From Xylophilus sp. (GTDB lineage Bacteria; Pseudomonadota; Gammaproteobacteria; Burkholderiales; Burkholderiaceae_C), in assembly GCA_009914555.1 (NCBI GenBank), contig WNDY01000029.1, positions 1-56,163 on the forward strand: a stretch of 56,163 bases of DNA, in the 5' to 3' direction. The position numbers and the translations under genes were made by a program. Shown in pieces: positions 1 through 8,232 of the stretch. Under the pieces are notes generated by a model, which was not told the DNA's origin, did not search any database, and was given only the letters and a program-made list of their open reading frames with translations. Each line of letters starts with the position of its first letter. The stretch's first letter is position 1.

Positions 1-72
1 GGGGATCGTGGGCAACGCCGCCGTTCGGGCGGCTATCGCTGCGTTCTTCGTTTTCGTCTTGCTCGTCGGCAT
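1..72 (-). CDS. Transposase N-terminus, IS256-like (partial)
   Basis: An ATG at 72 on the minus strand opens 24 codons that run off the window: a short basic stretch beginning MPTSKTKTKN and ending ALPTIP. IS256-type transposases often have a short variable basic N-terminus followed by a proline-containing L-P-x-I-P segment before the helical domain; the DDE catalytic core would lie outside the window. The frame fits the inverted-repeat-like tip at about 126. A second ATG at 96 opens another frame and fits less well. Identification rests on few residues plus context. Confidence 0.45.
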   Translation of the reverse strand, partial: MPTSKTKTKNAAIAARTAALPTIP

Positions 73-126
73 ACATGCTCCTCATTGACATGCTATGCCT
101 CACACACAAAATTTCGGACAGGCTCC
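1..126 (-). mobile_element. End of an insertion sequence, IS256-family-like (partial, runs off the left edge)
   Basis: Recognisable ugd coding sequence stops at about position 127. The next bases, read leftwards on the minus strand, are GGAGCCTGTCCGAAATTTTG, followed within 55 bases by a start codon of a different reading frame. A tip with TGTCCG-AATTTTGTGTG just outside a transposase start is typical of IS256-family terminal inverted repeats (family knowledge recalled, not searched). Only one end is visible, so neither the other inverted repeat nor a target duplication can be seen. The window may start here simply because contigs tend to break at repeated IS copies. The boundary at 126/127 is inferred from where the expected Ugd protein sequence ends and could be off by a few bases. 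Confidence 0.6.
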
Positions 127-1335
127 GATCACGAGGGCGTCGGCACCCTGGAGCGCGGCGTCGGCACTGTCGGCGTAGCGCAGCCGGGCGAGCCATTGCG
201 GCCGGCCGGCCAGATCGCGCGCGAATGCATGGCGGGCTTCGTCGAGCGCCACCGGATCCCAGGCGGCCACGGTGGCCCCGCGGCGCAGCAGCTCCCGCAC
301 GATCTCGCGGCTGGGCGCGTCGCGCATGTCGTCGGTGTTGGGCTTGAACGCCAGGCCCCACAGCGCGAAGCGCAGGCCCGACAGGTCCTCCCCCAGGCGC
401 TGGACGATCTTGCGCGTGAGCACCGTCTTCTGCCGTGCGTTGGCTTCCTCCACTGCAGCGATCACGCCGAGCGTCACGCCGTGGCGGCGGCCGGTCTCGC
501 ACAGTGCCCGGATGTCCTTCGGAAAGCAGGAGCCGCCGTAGCCGGTGCCGGCATAGAGAAAGTCGTAGCCGATGCGGCTGTCCGAGCCGATGCCCTGGCG
601 CACCGATTCGATGTCGGCACCGACCGCGTCCGCGAGATTGGCCAGCTCGTTCATGAAGCTGATGCGCGTGGCCAGCATGGCATTGGCCGCATACTTGGTC
701 AGTTCTGCAGAGCGCACGTCCATGTAGAGCGTGCGGTGGTGATTGCGGGTGAGCGGGGCGTAGAGGTCGTCGAGCAGTGCGCGGGCACGCACGCCGTCCT
801 CGCCCGGCGGCAGGCCCAGCACCACGCGGTCCGGCCGCATGAAGTCGCCGATGGCCGCACCTTCCTTGAGGAATTCGGGGTTGGAGACGACCGCGAAGCC
901 GTGGTCCGCACCGCGCGCCGCGAGTTCCCCGCGCAGCGCCTCGGCCACGCGGTCGGCCGTGCCCACGGGCACGGTGCTCTTGTCGACCACGACGGTGAAG
1001 CCGTCGATCGCGCGGCCGATGGCGCGCGCGGCGTCGAGCACGTGGCCGAGGTCGGCCGAACCGTCCTCGGCCGAGGGCGTTCCCACGGCGATGAAGACGA
1101 TGCTGCGCCCGGCCACCGCGCTGTCCAGGTCGGTGGTGAAGGCCAGTCGTTCGTTGGCCACCGCCTGCTCGATCAGGCTGTCGAGGCCGGGTTCGTAGAT
1201 CGGCACTTCGCCGGCGCGCAGGCGCCGCACCTTGTCCTCGTCGTGGTCCACGCAGACGACGTCCACGCCGAGGTCCGCGAAACAGGCGCCAGTCACGAGG
1301 CCCACGTAGCCCGAGCCGATCACTGCGATCTTCAT
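100..1335 (-). CDS. ugd: UDP-glucose 6-dehydrogenase, 3' end replaced by an insertion sequence
   Basis: This NAD-dependent enzyme oxidises UDP-glucose to UDP-glucuronate in two steps, a cytoplasmic precursor for acidic exopolysaccharide. The N-terminal Rossmann motif is [15 protein letters not shown], and the catalytic cysteine lies in GGSCFPKD near residue 260. The frame stays homologous to Ugd up to the residues DALVI, where the family normally continues with about 40 more residues of the C-terminal UDP-binding domain. Here it switches to GACPKFCV and stops inside the IS-like sequence. The product of 411 residues is therefore truncated with eight foreign residues and is probably impaired. 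It diverges from the EPS operon starting at 1450. Another intact ugd elsewhere in the genome could supply UDP-glucuronate. Confidence 0.85.
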   Translation of the reverse strand: MKIAVIGSGYVGLVTGACFADLGVDVVCVDHDEDKVRRLRAGEVPIYEPGLDSLIEQAVANERLAFTTDLDSAVAGRSIVFIAVGTPSAEDGSADLGHVLDAARAIGRAIDGFTVVVDKSTVPVGTADRVAEALRGELAARGADHGFAVVSNPEFLKEGAAIGDFMRPDRVVLGLPPGEDGVRARALLDDLYAPLTRNHHRTLYMDVRSAELTKYAANAMLATRISFMNELANLADAVGADIESVRQGIGSDSRIGYDFLYAGTGYGGSCFPKDIRALCETGRRHGVTLGVIAAVEEANARQKTVLTRKIVQRLGEDLSGLRFALWGLAFKPNTDDMRDAPSREIVRELLRRGATVAAWDPVALDEARHAFARDLAGRPQWLARLRYADSADAALQGADALVIGACPKFCV

Positions 1336-1449
1336 GCCTTCTCCTCAGGAGTCCAACCAAAGTGTGAGCAGGTCCAACAAAGCCTCTCGCAATGCAAGGG
1401 CCTTGATACACTGCGCCGCAGTTTAGATGCTGACGCTTACTTCGGCCCC

Positions 1450-2391
1450 ATGACATTCCGTTCTGCCGCGCGGCATGCCGCAGCGGCGGTTGCCGTCCTC
1501 CTCGTTTTCCTGGCGTGCCTGCTCGCCATGCCGGCTGCGCGCGCCCAGGTGCCCACCGACCCGGCGCGCACCGGCGCGTTGCTGCCGGCGGCGCTCGGCG
1601 TCCTTTCCACCCAGGCGCTGCCAAGTTCGACCGTCACCGATGCGCGTATCGGCCCCGGCGATGTGCTGCGCATTACCGTTCTCGGCCAGCCCGACCTGTC
1701 GGCCGAGGTCGGCGTGAACGACCGCGGCAGCGTCGCCGTGGCGCTGGTCGGCAGCGTGCCGGTGGCCGGCCTGACTCCTGCCGAGGCGGCGGCGCGCAGC
1801 GCCGAGCTGCTGCGCAGCGGCGGCTACCTCGTGCGGCCCGAGGTGTCGGTCGACACGGTCCAGGTGCGAAGCCAGCTCGTTTCGGTGCTCGGCGAGGTGC
1901 GCCAGCCCGGGCGCTATCCGATCCCGGGCCGGCTCACGGTGCTGGAGCTGCTGGCCACGGCCGGCGGCCTGACCGAGCAGGCCGACACGGTCGTCACGCT
2001 GCTGCGCCGGCCCGACGGCGGCACCAGCCCTGATCCCGCCCCGGCGGCCGCCGGCGGCGCGCGCATTCCGGGCCGTCTCGGCGACGGCAGCGGCGAGCCC
2101 AGCCGCGCGCCGCTGGACGTGGAGCTGCGCAGCGGCGACGTGGTCTATGTGGAGCGCAAGAAGCTCTTCTACATCCACGGTGAGGTCAACCGGCCCGGCG
2201 CCTACCCCATGGAGCCCGGCATGAACGTCATGCGCGCCATCGCCCTCGGCGGCGGCATGAACCTGCGCGCATCGTCGCGCCGCATCGACATCAACCGCAC
2301 GGTGCAGGGGGTGCCGCAGAAGATCCGCTCCGACCTGAATGCGCCGGTGCTGCCCGGAGACACCGTCTTCGTCAACGAAAGCATCTTCTAG
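1450..2391 (+). CDS. Polysaccharide export outer-membrane protein (Wza/EpsE type)
   Basis: Forms the outer-membrane/periplasmic export channel for exopolysaccharide. The 313-residue product has an N-terminal signal (hydrophobic stretch about 10-28, then ARAQ); Cys23 could be a lipidation site, though its lipobox is not canonical. A polysaccharide export domain (IGPGDVLRITV) is followed by two SLBB repeats recognisable as VLGEVRQPGRYPI and IHGEVNRPGAYPM. The frame is open far upstream, antisense to ugd, but the ATG at 1450 is chosen because it starts the signal peptide. It is the first gene of a tightly packed EPS operon. A short linker rich in Pro, Ala and Gly around residues 190-215 interrupts the SLBB region. 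Confidence 0.85.
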   Translation: MTFRSAARHAAAAVAVLLVFLACLLAMPAARAQVPTDPARTGALLPAALGVLSTQALPSSTVTDARIGPGDVLRITVLGQPDLSAEVGVNDRGSVAVALVGSVPVAGLTPAEAAARSAELLRSGGYLVRPEVSVDTVQVRSQLVSVLGEVRQPGRYPIPGRLTVLELLATAGGLTEQADTVVTLLRRPDGGTSPDPAPAAAGGARIPGRLGDGSGEPSRAPLDVELRSGDVVYVERKKLFYIHGEVNRPGAYPMEPGMNVMRAIALGGGMNLRASSRRIDINRTVQGVPQKIRSDLNAPVLPGDTVFVNESIF

Positions 2392-2456
2392 ACATAAACG
2401 CCGTTGTTCCGGCGGCTGCCCCCGAAGGCGGCATCTCCTCGGCCCAGATTGCGGCC

Positions 2457-3779
2457 ATGCTGCTGGCGCGGCGCCGGCTCGTGGTCGCCGTGGCCGCGGC
2501 CACCGTGCTGCTGACGGCCGCGGTGCTGGCCGTGGTGCCGCGCACCTGGACGGCCTCCTCGGACATCTACGTGGACTACAAGAACACCGATCCGATCGCC
2601 GGGCGGCTGTTCTCCTCGGGGCAGGACGAGAGCTATCTGCAGACGCAGATCGACATCATCACGAGCCAGGCCGTGGCCGAGCGCGTGGTCGACAACCTGG
2701 GCCTGCGCCGCACGGCCGCCTACCAGGAATCGGTCGCCAAGGTGGGCGAGGACCGGGCGTATGCGCAGCTGATCCGCGCCATCGGCGAGAACACCCGGGC
2801 CGCCAACCGCCGCAACAGCCGCGTGATCGAGGTCGCCTTCGACGCCGGCTCGCCAGCCGACGCGCGCGACTATGCCAACGAGATCGTTCGTTCCTACATG
2901 GCGCTGTCGGCGCAGATCGCCTCGAGCGCGGCGCGCTCGCGCAGCGAGCAGTACAACGCCCAGCTCGAGAAGCTGCGCGCCGAGGCCGACCGCATCCAGA
3001 ACGAACTCACCCGCTACCAGCGCGAGGCCGGGATCGTCAACATCAACGAGCGCGAGGATGTGCTGACCAGCGAGATATCGAGCCTGACCGCCGCGCTCGT
3101 GGCGGTGCAGAACCAGCGCCAGGAGGCGCTGGGCCGCCAGCGGGCGACCGATGCGCTGCTGCGCAGCACGCGGCCCGAGGAACTGCCCGAGGTGTCGGGC
3201 CAGCCTGCGATCAACGACCTGAAGTCCAAGCTCAGCGACGCCGACCGCCGCCTGTCCGAGGTGACCGGCGTGCTCGGGCCGAACCATCCGCGCGTGCGCT
3301 CGCTCGTGGCCGAGCGCGACGCGCTGCGTGCGCGCATCGCCGGCGAGGCGGGTGCCGCGGTGGCCGCGCAGCGGCTCGATCCGGGCCGCCTCGCCGCGCA
3401 GGAAGCCGAGCTGCGCCGCGAGATCGGCGAGCGCCAGCGCAGGCTGCTCGCACAGAAGGAGCAGCGCGACCGCATCGCCGCCTACCAGCGCGAGCTCGAG
3501 GGCGCCGAGCGGGTCTACAACGCGGCCACGCAGAAGTACGACGAACTGCTGATGGCCGGCAACATCAGCGCGGTCAACCTCACGGTGCTGCGGGCCGCCG
3601 AGACGCCGACCGCCGCGACCAAGCCGAAGGTATTGCCGAGCCTCGCGGCCAGCGTCGTGGTCGGCACCGCGCTGGGACTGGTGCTGGCGCTGCTGCTCGA
3701 ATTCGGCCGGCGGCGCCTGCGCAGCCGCGACGACCTGATGCGCGGCTTCCCGCTGCCGGTGCTGGGGCAGATCGGATGA
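2457..3779 (+). CDS. epsF: EPS chain-length determinant protein (Wzz/EpsF type)
   Basis: Inner-membrane polysaccharide co-polymerase that sets chain length together with the partner ATPase encoded next. The 440-residue product has a first membrane helix at about residues 8-28, a large periplasmic part with long coiled-coil stretches (about 150-250 and 270-345, with runs such as AEADRIQNELTRYQREAG), and a second membrane helix near 385-410. There is no fused kinase domain, which fits EpsF, where the kinase is a separate EpsG. The ATG at 2457 leaves little sequence before the first helix. Homologous-looking codons continue upstream (ending SSAQIAA) with no in-frame ATG after the preceding stop, so a non-ATG start slightly upstream is possible. 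Confidence 0.85.
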   Translation: MLLARRRLVVAVAAATVLLTAAVLAVVPRTWTASSDIYVDYKNTDPIAGRLFSSGQDESYLQTQIDIITSQAVAERVVDNLGLRRTAAYQESVAKVGEDRAYAQLIRAIGENTRAANRRNSRVIEVAFDAGSPADARDYANEIVRSYMALSAQIASSAARSRSEQYNAQLEKLRAEADRIQNELTRYQREAGIVNINEREDVLTSEISSLTAALVAVQNQRQEALGRQRATDALLRSTRPEELPEVSGQPAINDLKSKLSDADRRLSEVTGVLGPNHPRVRSLVAERDALRARIAGEAGAAVAAQRLDPGRLAAQEAELRREIGERQRRLLAQKEQRDRIAAYQRELEGAERVYNAATQKYDELLMAGNISAVNLTVLRAAETPTAATKPKVLPSLAASVVVGTALGLVLALLLEFGRRRLRSRDDLMRGFPLPVLGQIG

Positions 3780-4708
3780 CCGCCAATACCATCCCGGCCG
3801 CGGCAGCGGACAAGATCGGCGACCGCTTCGTGCAGGCCGGCCTGCTCACGCCCGCGCAGGTCGAGCGCGTCGTGGAGCGCCAGCTGGCCGACGGTATCCG
3901 CTTCGGCGAGGCTGCGGTGCGCCTGGGCCTGCTCGGCGACGCCGATGTGCAGTCGGTGCTGGCCCAGCAGTTCCGCTACGCGGCCGGCCCGGTGGCCGGC
4001 GCGGGGCTGGACCGATCGCTCGCGATCGCGCTCGAGCCGTTCGGCCCGGAGGCCGAGGCAGTGCGCCGCATCCGCGCCGAATTGTCGATCCGCCTGGCCG
4101 ACCTGCCCAAGCTCGCGGTGGCCGTGGTGAGCCCGTCCGAAGGCGAGGGCAAGAGCGACCTGGCCGCGAGCCTCGCCATCGCCTACGCGCAGCTCGGGCG
4201 GCGCACGCTGCTCATCAATGCCAACCTGCGCGCCTCGGGCCAGATCGACCTGTTCGGCCTGGGCGTGCGCGGCGACGGCCTGTCGAGCCAGCTCGCCGGC
4301 CGCGCCGCGCCGCAGCCGGGCGTGCCGGTGCCGGGGTTCCCGCTGCTGCGCGTGCTCGGACCGGGGCCGCAGCCGCCCAATCCGCTGGAGATCCTGCTGG
4401 AGCCGGCGCTCGAACGGCTCATGGCAGCCTTCGCCGAGGAGGTGGATGTGTTCATCGTCGACACGCCGGCGGCGTCGGCGTCGTCGGATGCGCAGGTCAT
4501 CGCGCGCCAGGTCGGCCAGTGCGTGCTGGTCGGCCGCCAGCACCACACGCTGCTGCAGGACCTGGAGCGCACCCAGGCGCAGATGGCCACGGCCGGCGTG
4601 CAGACGGTGGGCATCGTCTACAACACCTTCGATGCCGACGCGCGCCGGGGCGCAGGCGCGGCGGCCGGCCGCCTGCGGCGGCTGTGGCCATGGCCGCGGA
4701 GCCGCTGA
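3776..4708 (+). CDS. epsG: EpsG-type tyrosine-kinase-like ATPase with altered Walker A' motif
   Basis: Cytoplasmic P-loop partner of EpsF, of the bacterial tyrosine kinase (CpsD/EpsG) class. Residues 1-80 form the EpsG N-terminal module (IGDRFVQAGLLTPAQVERVV, then RFGEAAVRLGLL). The ATPase domain shows Walker A SEGEGKS (Lys126) and Walker B VDVFIVDTPA. The Walker A' motif, usually LLIDADLR in this family, reads LLINANLR: both aspartates (positions 148 and 150) are asparagines. In Wzc-like kinases these aspartates help position Mg-ATP, so kinase activity may be weak or absent. There is no tyrosine-rich C-terminal tail; the protein ends in an Arg/Trp-rich segment. The start overlaps the epsF stop (ATGA). 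310 residues. Confidence 0.82.
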   Translation: MTANTIPAAAADKIGDRFVQAGLLTPAQVERVVERQLADGIRFGEAAVRLGLLGDADVQSVLAQQFRYAAGPVAGAGLDRSLAIALEPFGPEAEAVRRIRAELSIRLADLPKLAVAVVSPSEGEGKSDLAASLAIAYAQLGRRTLLINANLRASGQIDLFGLGVRGDGLSSQLAGRAAPQPGVPVPGFPLLRVLGPGPQPPNPLEILLEPALERLMAAFAEEVDVFIVDTPAASASSDAQVIARQVGQCVLVGRQHHTLLQDLERTQAQMATAGVQTVGIVYNTFDADARRGAGAAAGRLRRLWPWPRSR

Positions 4709-5991
4709 ACCCGGCTGCGTCCGGCCGGCGCCGGCTGCTGGCCGACTCGGTCGCCGCGCTGGCCGACCAGGCGCTGCTGAGCGCGCTCAACCTGGCGCTC
4801 GGCCTGCTGCTGATCCGTCTCACGACCAAGGAGAGCTACGGCCTCTATGCCCAGCTCGTGGTGGGCGGGTTGTTCGCCGCGACCGTGCTCGAATCGCTCG
4901 TGACCGGGCCGCTGACCAACGTGGCGGCCGGCCTCGATGCGCAACGGCGCGGCGTGGTCGTGGCCCATCTGGCGCGCCACCAGGGGCGGCTGGCGCTCGG
5001 GCTGGCGCTGCTCGGCGGTGTGGCCGTGGCGCTTGCCGTGGCCTGGACGGGCACCGACCCCTGGCCAGTATGGCTCGGCACCGCTTTTTCCGTCTACGTC
5101 TACACGGGGAGCCTGCGGGAGTATGTGCGCAGCACCGGCTTTCTCGACGGCCGCGCGCGCGATGTGCTGCGGATGGATGCGCTCTATGCCCTGGCCACCG
5201 CGGCCGCCGTCGGCCTGCTCGCGGCGGCGGGCAGGCTGGAGTTGCCGGCCGTGGTGCTGGCGCTCGGGCTCGCGAACCTCGCCGCGCTGGCCGTGCGGCG
5301 CCTGCCGGCGGCCGACCGCAGCGACCGCAGCGACCGCGCCGGCCATGCCGCGGCCGTGGCGGCCGTCTGGCAGCGCGGGCGCTGGGCGCTGCCCGGCGCC
5401 CTCGTGGCCTGGGCGACCAACTACAGCTATCTTTTCCTGGCCGCGCTGTGGCTCGGCGCCGCGGCGTCGGCCGACCTGAACGCCTCGCGGCTGCTGCTGA
5501 TGCCGATCTCGCTGTGCGTCGTCGCCTGGGCGCGCATCGCACGGCCGCATGCGGCGCGGCTGCTGGCCGAACGGCAGCCGGCGCGGCTCGAGCGCTATGC
5601 GCTGGCCTCGGTCGCGGCGCTGGAGCTGCTGACGCTGGCCTACGTGGCCGTGCTCTGGCTCGCGCTGCCGTGGCTGGAAGCGCGGGTGCTCGGCCCCAAG
5701 TACGCGGGGCTCGGTACGCTGGTGCTGGCCTGGGGCGCGTATTTCGCGGTCTACACCGTGCGCTGGATCGGCTCGGCGCTGCTGAGCAGCGGCGACCGCT
5801 ACCGCATGCTGCTCGCCAGCGGCATGTTCTGCCTCGTCGCCATGCTCGCCGCCGCGGCGTGGGCGATCCCGCGCTGGGGCGTATGGGGCGCGGTGGCGGC
5901 GCTCGCGCTGGTCGAGGGGCTCGACCTGCTGCTGATCTGGGGCGTGCTGCTGCCGCGCGTCCGGCGGGCCCATGCGGAGACGGCGCGATGA
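4690..5991 (+). CDS. Polysaccharide flippase (Wzx/MOP superfamily)
   Basis: Predicted multi-pass inner-membrane protein of 433 residues that would flip lipid-linked repeat units to the periplasm. The sequence is a series of Leu/Ala/Val-rich helices (about 12) with short charged loops; the N-terminal part (LLIRLTTKESYGLYAQL) is typical of polysaccharide-transport MOP proteins. The in-frame ATG at 4690 overlaps the end of epsG by 19 bp. A short repeat (DRSDRSDRAGH) lies in a cytoplasmic loop near residue 215. The Wzx assignment rests on topology and on its place between epsG and the glycosyltransferase/polymerase genes. Confidence 0.72.
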   Translation: MAAEPLNPAASGRRRLLADSVAALADQALLSALNLALGLLLIRLTTKESYGLYAQLVVGGLFAATVLESLVTGPLTNVAAGLDAQRRGVVVAHLARHQGRLALGLALLGGVAVALAVAWTGTDPWPVWLGTAFSVYVYTGSLREYVRSTGFLDGRARDVLRMDALYALATAAAVGLLAAAGRLELPAVVLALGLANLAALAVRRLPAADRSDRSDRAGHAAAVAAVWQRGRWALPGALVAWATNYSYLFLAALWLGAAASADLNASRLLLMPISLCVVAWARIARPHAARLLAERQPARLERYALASVAALELLTLAYVAVLWLALPWLEARVLGPKYAGLGTLVLAWGAYFAVYTVRWIGSALLSSGDRYRMLLASGMFCLVAMLAAAAWAIPRWGVWGAVAALALVEGLDLLLIWGVLLPRVRRAHAETAR

Positions 5992-6920
5992 CGGTGGAGG
6001 TGAGCGTGTGCATCTGCACCTTCCGCCGCCCGGCGCTACTCGATGCGCTGCTCGGCGTGCTGGCCGCACAGCGGCAGGAGGATGCGGCGGTGGAGTTCGT
6101 CGTGGTCGACAACGATCCCGCCGGCTCGGCCCGGGCCGTGCTCGACGCCTGGGCGCAGCGACTGCCGCTGCGCAGGGTGCACCTGCCGCGACCGAACATC
6201 GCCGCGGCGCGCAACGCGGCCGTGGCGGCGGCGCGCGGCATGTGGATCGCCTTCATCGACGACGACGAGCAGCCCGATCCCGGCTGGCTGGCCGCGCTGC
6301 GCCGCTGCCAGCAGGTGCATGCGGCCGATGCGGTGTTCGGGCCGGTGGTGCCGCGCCATGTGCCGGGCACGCCGGCATGGCTGGTCCGCGGCGGCTTCTT
6401 CGACAGGCCGCGCCATCCGACCGGCACGCCGATCGGCACCGGCGAGGCCCGCACCGGCAACGTGCTGCTGCGCCGTGCCGACCTGCAGTCGGTGGCGGCC
6501 GCGGCCGGCCGGGAGGGGCCATTCGACGAGGCCTTCGGCCGCACCGGCGCCGAGGACACGGTGCTGTTCCATGCGCTCCATGCACGCGGCGCGCGCTTTG
6601 TCTGGTGCGACGAAGCCAGCGTGCAGGAGGAGGTGCCGGCCGCACGCGCGAACGTCGGCTGGCTGCTGCGCCGCTCCTACCGGCTTGGCCAGACCTATGT
6701 GCTTTCCGAGCTGGTGCGCCGCCGCGGCGCGGCCCGGCTCGCCCGCGGCGCCTGGCTGGCGATGCGCGCGCTGGCCCAGGCCGGCGTGGCGCTGCTGCTG
6801 GCGATCGCCTGGCTGCCGCTGTCGCGCATCCGCGCCATGCGCTGGCTGCGTGCGCTTGCTGCGCAGGCCGGCAAGCTCAGCGCGCTGTCGGGCCACCGCT
6901 ACCATGAGTATGGTGACTGA
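5988..6920 (+). CDS. Glycosyltransferase family 2
   Basis: Predicted cytoplasmic or membrane-associated GT-A glycosyltransferase of 310 residues adding a sugar to the EPS repeat unit. It opens with VSVCICTFRRPALL, has the nucleotide-binding VVVDNDP, the RPNIAAARNAA segment and the metal-binding IDDDEQPDPGWL, followed by GAEDTVLFHAL (an ED catalytic-base region). The C-terminus (about 245-275) is hydrophobic and may anchor it to the membrane. The start overlaps the flippase stop (ATGA). The donor sugar cannot be told from sequence. Confidence 0.82.
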   Translation: MTVEVSVCICTFRRPALLDALLGVLAAQRQEDAAVEFVVVDNDPAGSARAVLDAWAQRLPLRRVHLPRPNIAAARNAAVAAARGMWIAFIDDDEQPDPGWLAALRRCQQVHAADAVFGPVVPRHVPGTPAWLVRGGFFDRPRHPTGTPIGTGEARTGNVLLRRADLQSVAAAAGREGPFDEAFGRTGAEDTVLFHALHARGARFVWCDEASVQEEVPAARANVGWLLRRSYRLGQTYVLSELVRRRGAARLARGAWLAMRALAQAGVALLLAIAWLPLSRIRAMRWLRALAAQAGKLSALSGHRYHEYGD

Positions 6921-8232
6921 ACCGAAAGCACCCGACGCCGCCCGCCGCTGGGATCTGCGGGTGATGGTTGTCCTCGTGGCCTGCAGCTTCGCGTTTGCGC
7001 TGCTGCCGCCCGGTTTCGACTGGAGCCAGATCGAGGCGCAGGGCAGCTATGCCGGCGGCTCGCTGGCGATGCAGCTCGAATTCGGCAGTCTGTTCCTCGC
7101 CGGTGCATGGCTGGCATTGCGCAACCTGGAATCGACCCTGGCCAACCTGCGCCGCTCCAATCCCTTCCTGCTCGCCTTCGTGGCCTGGTGTCTGCTGTCG
7201 GTGCTGTGGTCGCCGTATCCGGTCGTCACGCTCAAGCGCGTGGTGCAGCTCGCGGGCTTCACGCTGGTTGGCATCGCGGTCGCCGCGCCGCTGGGCGGGC
7301 CGCGGCTGCTGCTGCGTGTGCTGCTGGCCGCGCTGACCGCGCTGCTCGTCGCGTCGATGGTCGTGACCATCACCCATCCGCTGCAGGGCGTGGACTACGA
7401 ACTCGGCGGCGCCTGGCGCGGCATCATGGGGCAGAAGAACACGCTCGGTGCGGCCTCCGGCATCTGCGCGCTGCTGTGGCTGCGCGAACTGCTCGGCGAG
7501 CGCCAGCTGCCCTGGCCGATCGCCGCCGGCGGCCTGCTGTTCGCGCTGGCGATGATGGTGCTGGCCAAGAGCAGCACGGCGCTGCTCGTCACCGGCCTGG
7601 GCATGGCGGCCTATCTCTCGCTGCGCTGGCGCGGCGTGGCGCTGCGCCGTCCGGCCTGGGTGATGGCGCTCGGCGCGGCGGCCGTGCTGGCCGCCGCTGC
7701 CCACTTCTTCTACGTGGTCGCGGGCCGGCTGCCGGCCTGGTCGGACCTGGCGGGCCTCGTGAGCGCGGCCTTCAACAAGAATGCCGACCTGACCGGCCGC
7801 ACCGACATCTGGGAGCTGGTGCTGATGGAGGTGCAGCGCCATCCGCTGCAGGGCATCGGCTATGGCGCGTTCTGGCTCGGCGAAGGGAGCCGTTCGCAGT
7901 ACGTGATCGACATGCTCGGCTGGATCCCGCTGCAGTCCCACAACGGCTACCTCGACATCCTCAACGAGGTCGGCGTGGTCGGGCTCGTGCTCGCGGCCGG
8001 CGCGCTGGTCTGGCATGCGGTGGCCGTGGCGCGGCTGCTGCGCGCCGAGCGGGAACTCGGCGCCCTCTATGCGGCGCTGCTGCTGATGATGCTGGTGAGC
8101 AACACGACGGAAAGCGAGATGTTCCGCGGCGTGCTGTTCTACAACGTGCTGCTCTTTCTTTTGGCCGCCGGCGTCGCGGCCTCGCTGCGCCTGCACGGCG
8201 GGGCCGGCGAGCGGCGGAGGGCCGTCGCGTGA
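6904..8232 (+). CDS. O-antigen ligase/polymerase family membrane protein (Wzy/WaaL type)
   Basis: Multi-pass inner-membrane protein, 442 residues, with about 10-12 helices. Family signatures are GIMGQKNTLGAASG, LTGRTDIWELV and SHNGYLDILNEVGVVG, the large periplasmic loop region of the Wzy_C/O-antigen ligase family. In an EPS operon with a Wzx-like flippase and EpsF it most plausibly polymerises the repeat unit, though ligases share the fold. The ATG at 6904 overlaps the glycosyltransferase end by 17 bp; another ATG at 6910 is equally possible. Confidence 0.8.
   Translation: MSMVTEPKAPDAARRWDLRVMVVLVACSFAFALLPPGFDWSQIEAQGSYAGGSLAMQLEFGSLFLAGAWLALRNLESTLANLRRSNPFLLAFVAWCLLSVLWSPYPVVTLKRVVQLAGFTLVGIAVAAPLGGPRLLLRVLLAALTALLVASMVVTITHPLQGVDYELGGAWRGIMGQKNTLGAASGICALLWLRELLGERQLPWPIAAGGLLFALAMMVLAKSSTALLVTGLGMAAYLSLRWRGVALRRPAWVMALGAAAVLAAAAHFFYVVAGRLPAWSDLAGLVSAAFNKNADLTGRTDIWELVLMEVQRHPLQGIGYGAFWLGEGSRSQYVIDMLGWIPLQSHNGYLDILNEVGVVGLVLAAGALVWHAVAVARLLRAERELGALYAALLLMMLVSNTTESEMFRGVLFYNVLLFLLAAGVAASLRLHGGAGERRRAVA

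Noticed and set aside
85..1449. Upstream extension of the export-protein frame
   Set aside because: Antisense to ugd; the signal peptide starts at 1450.
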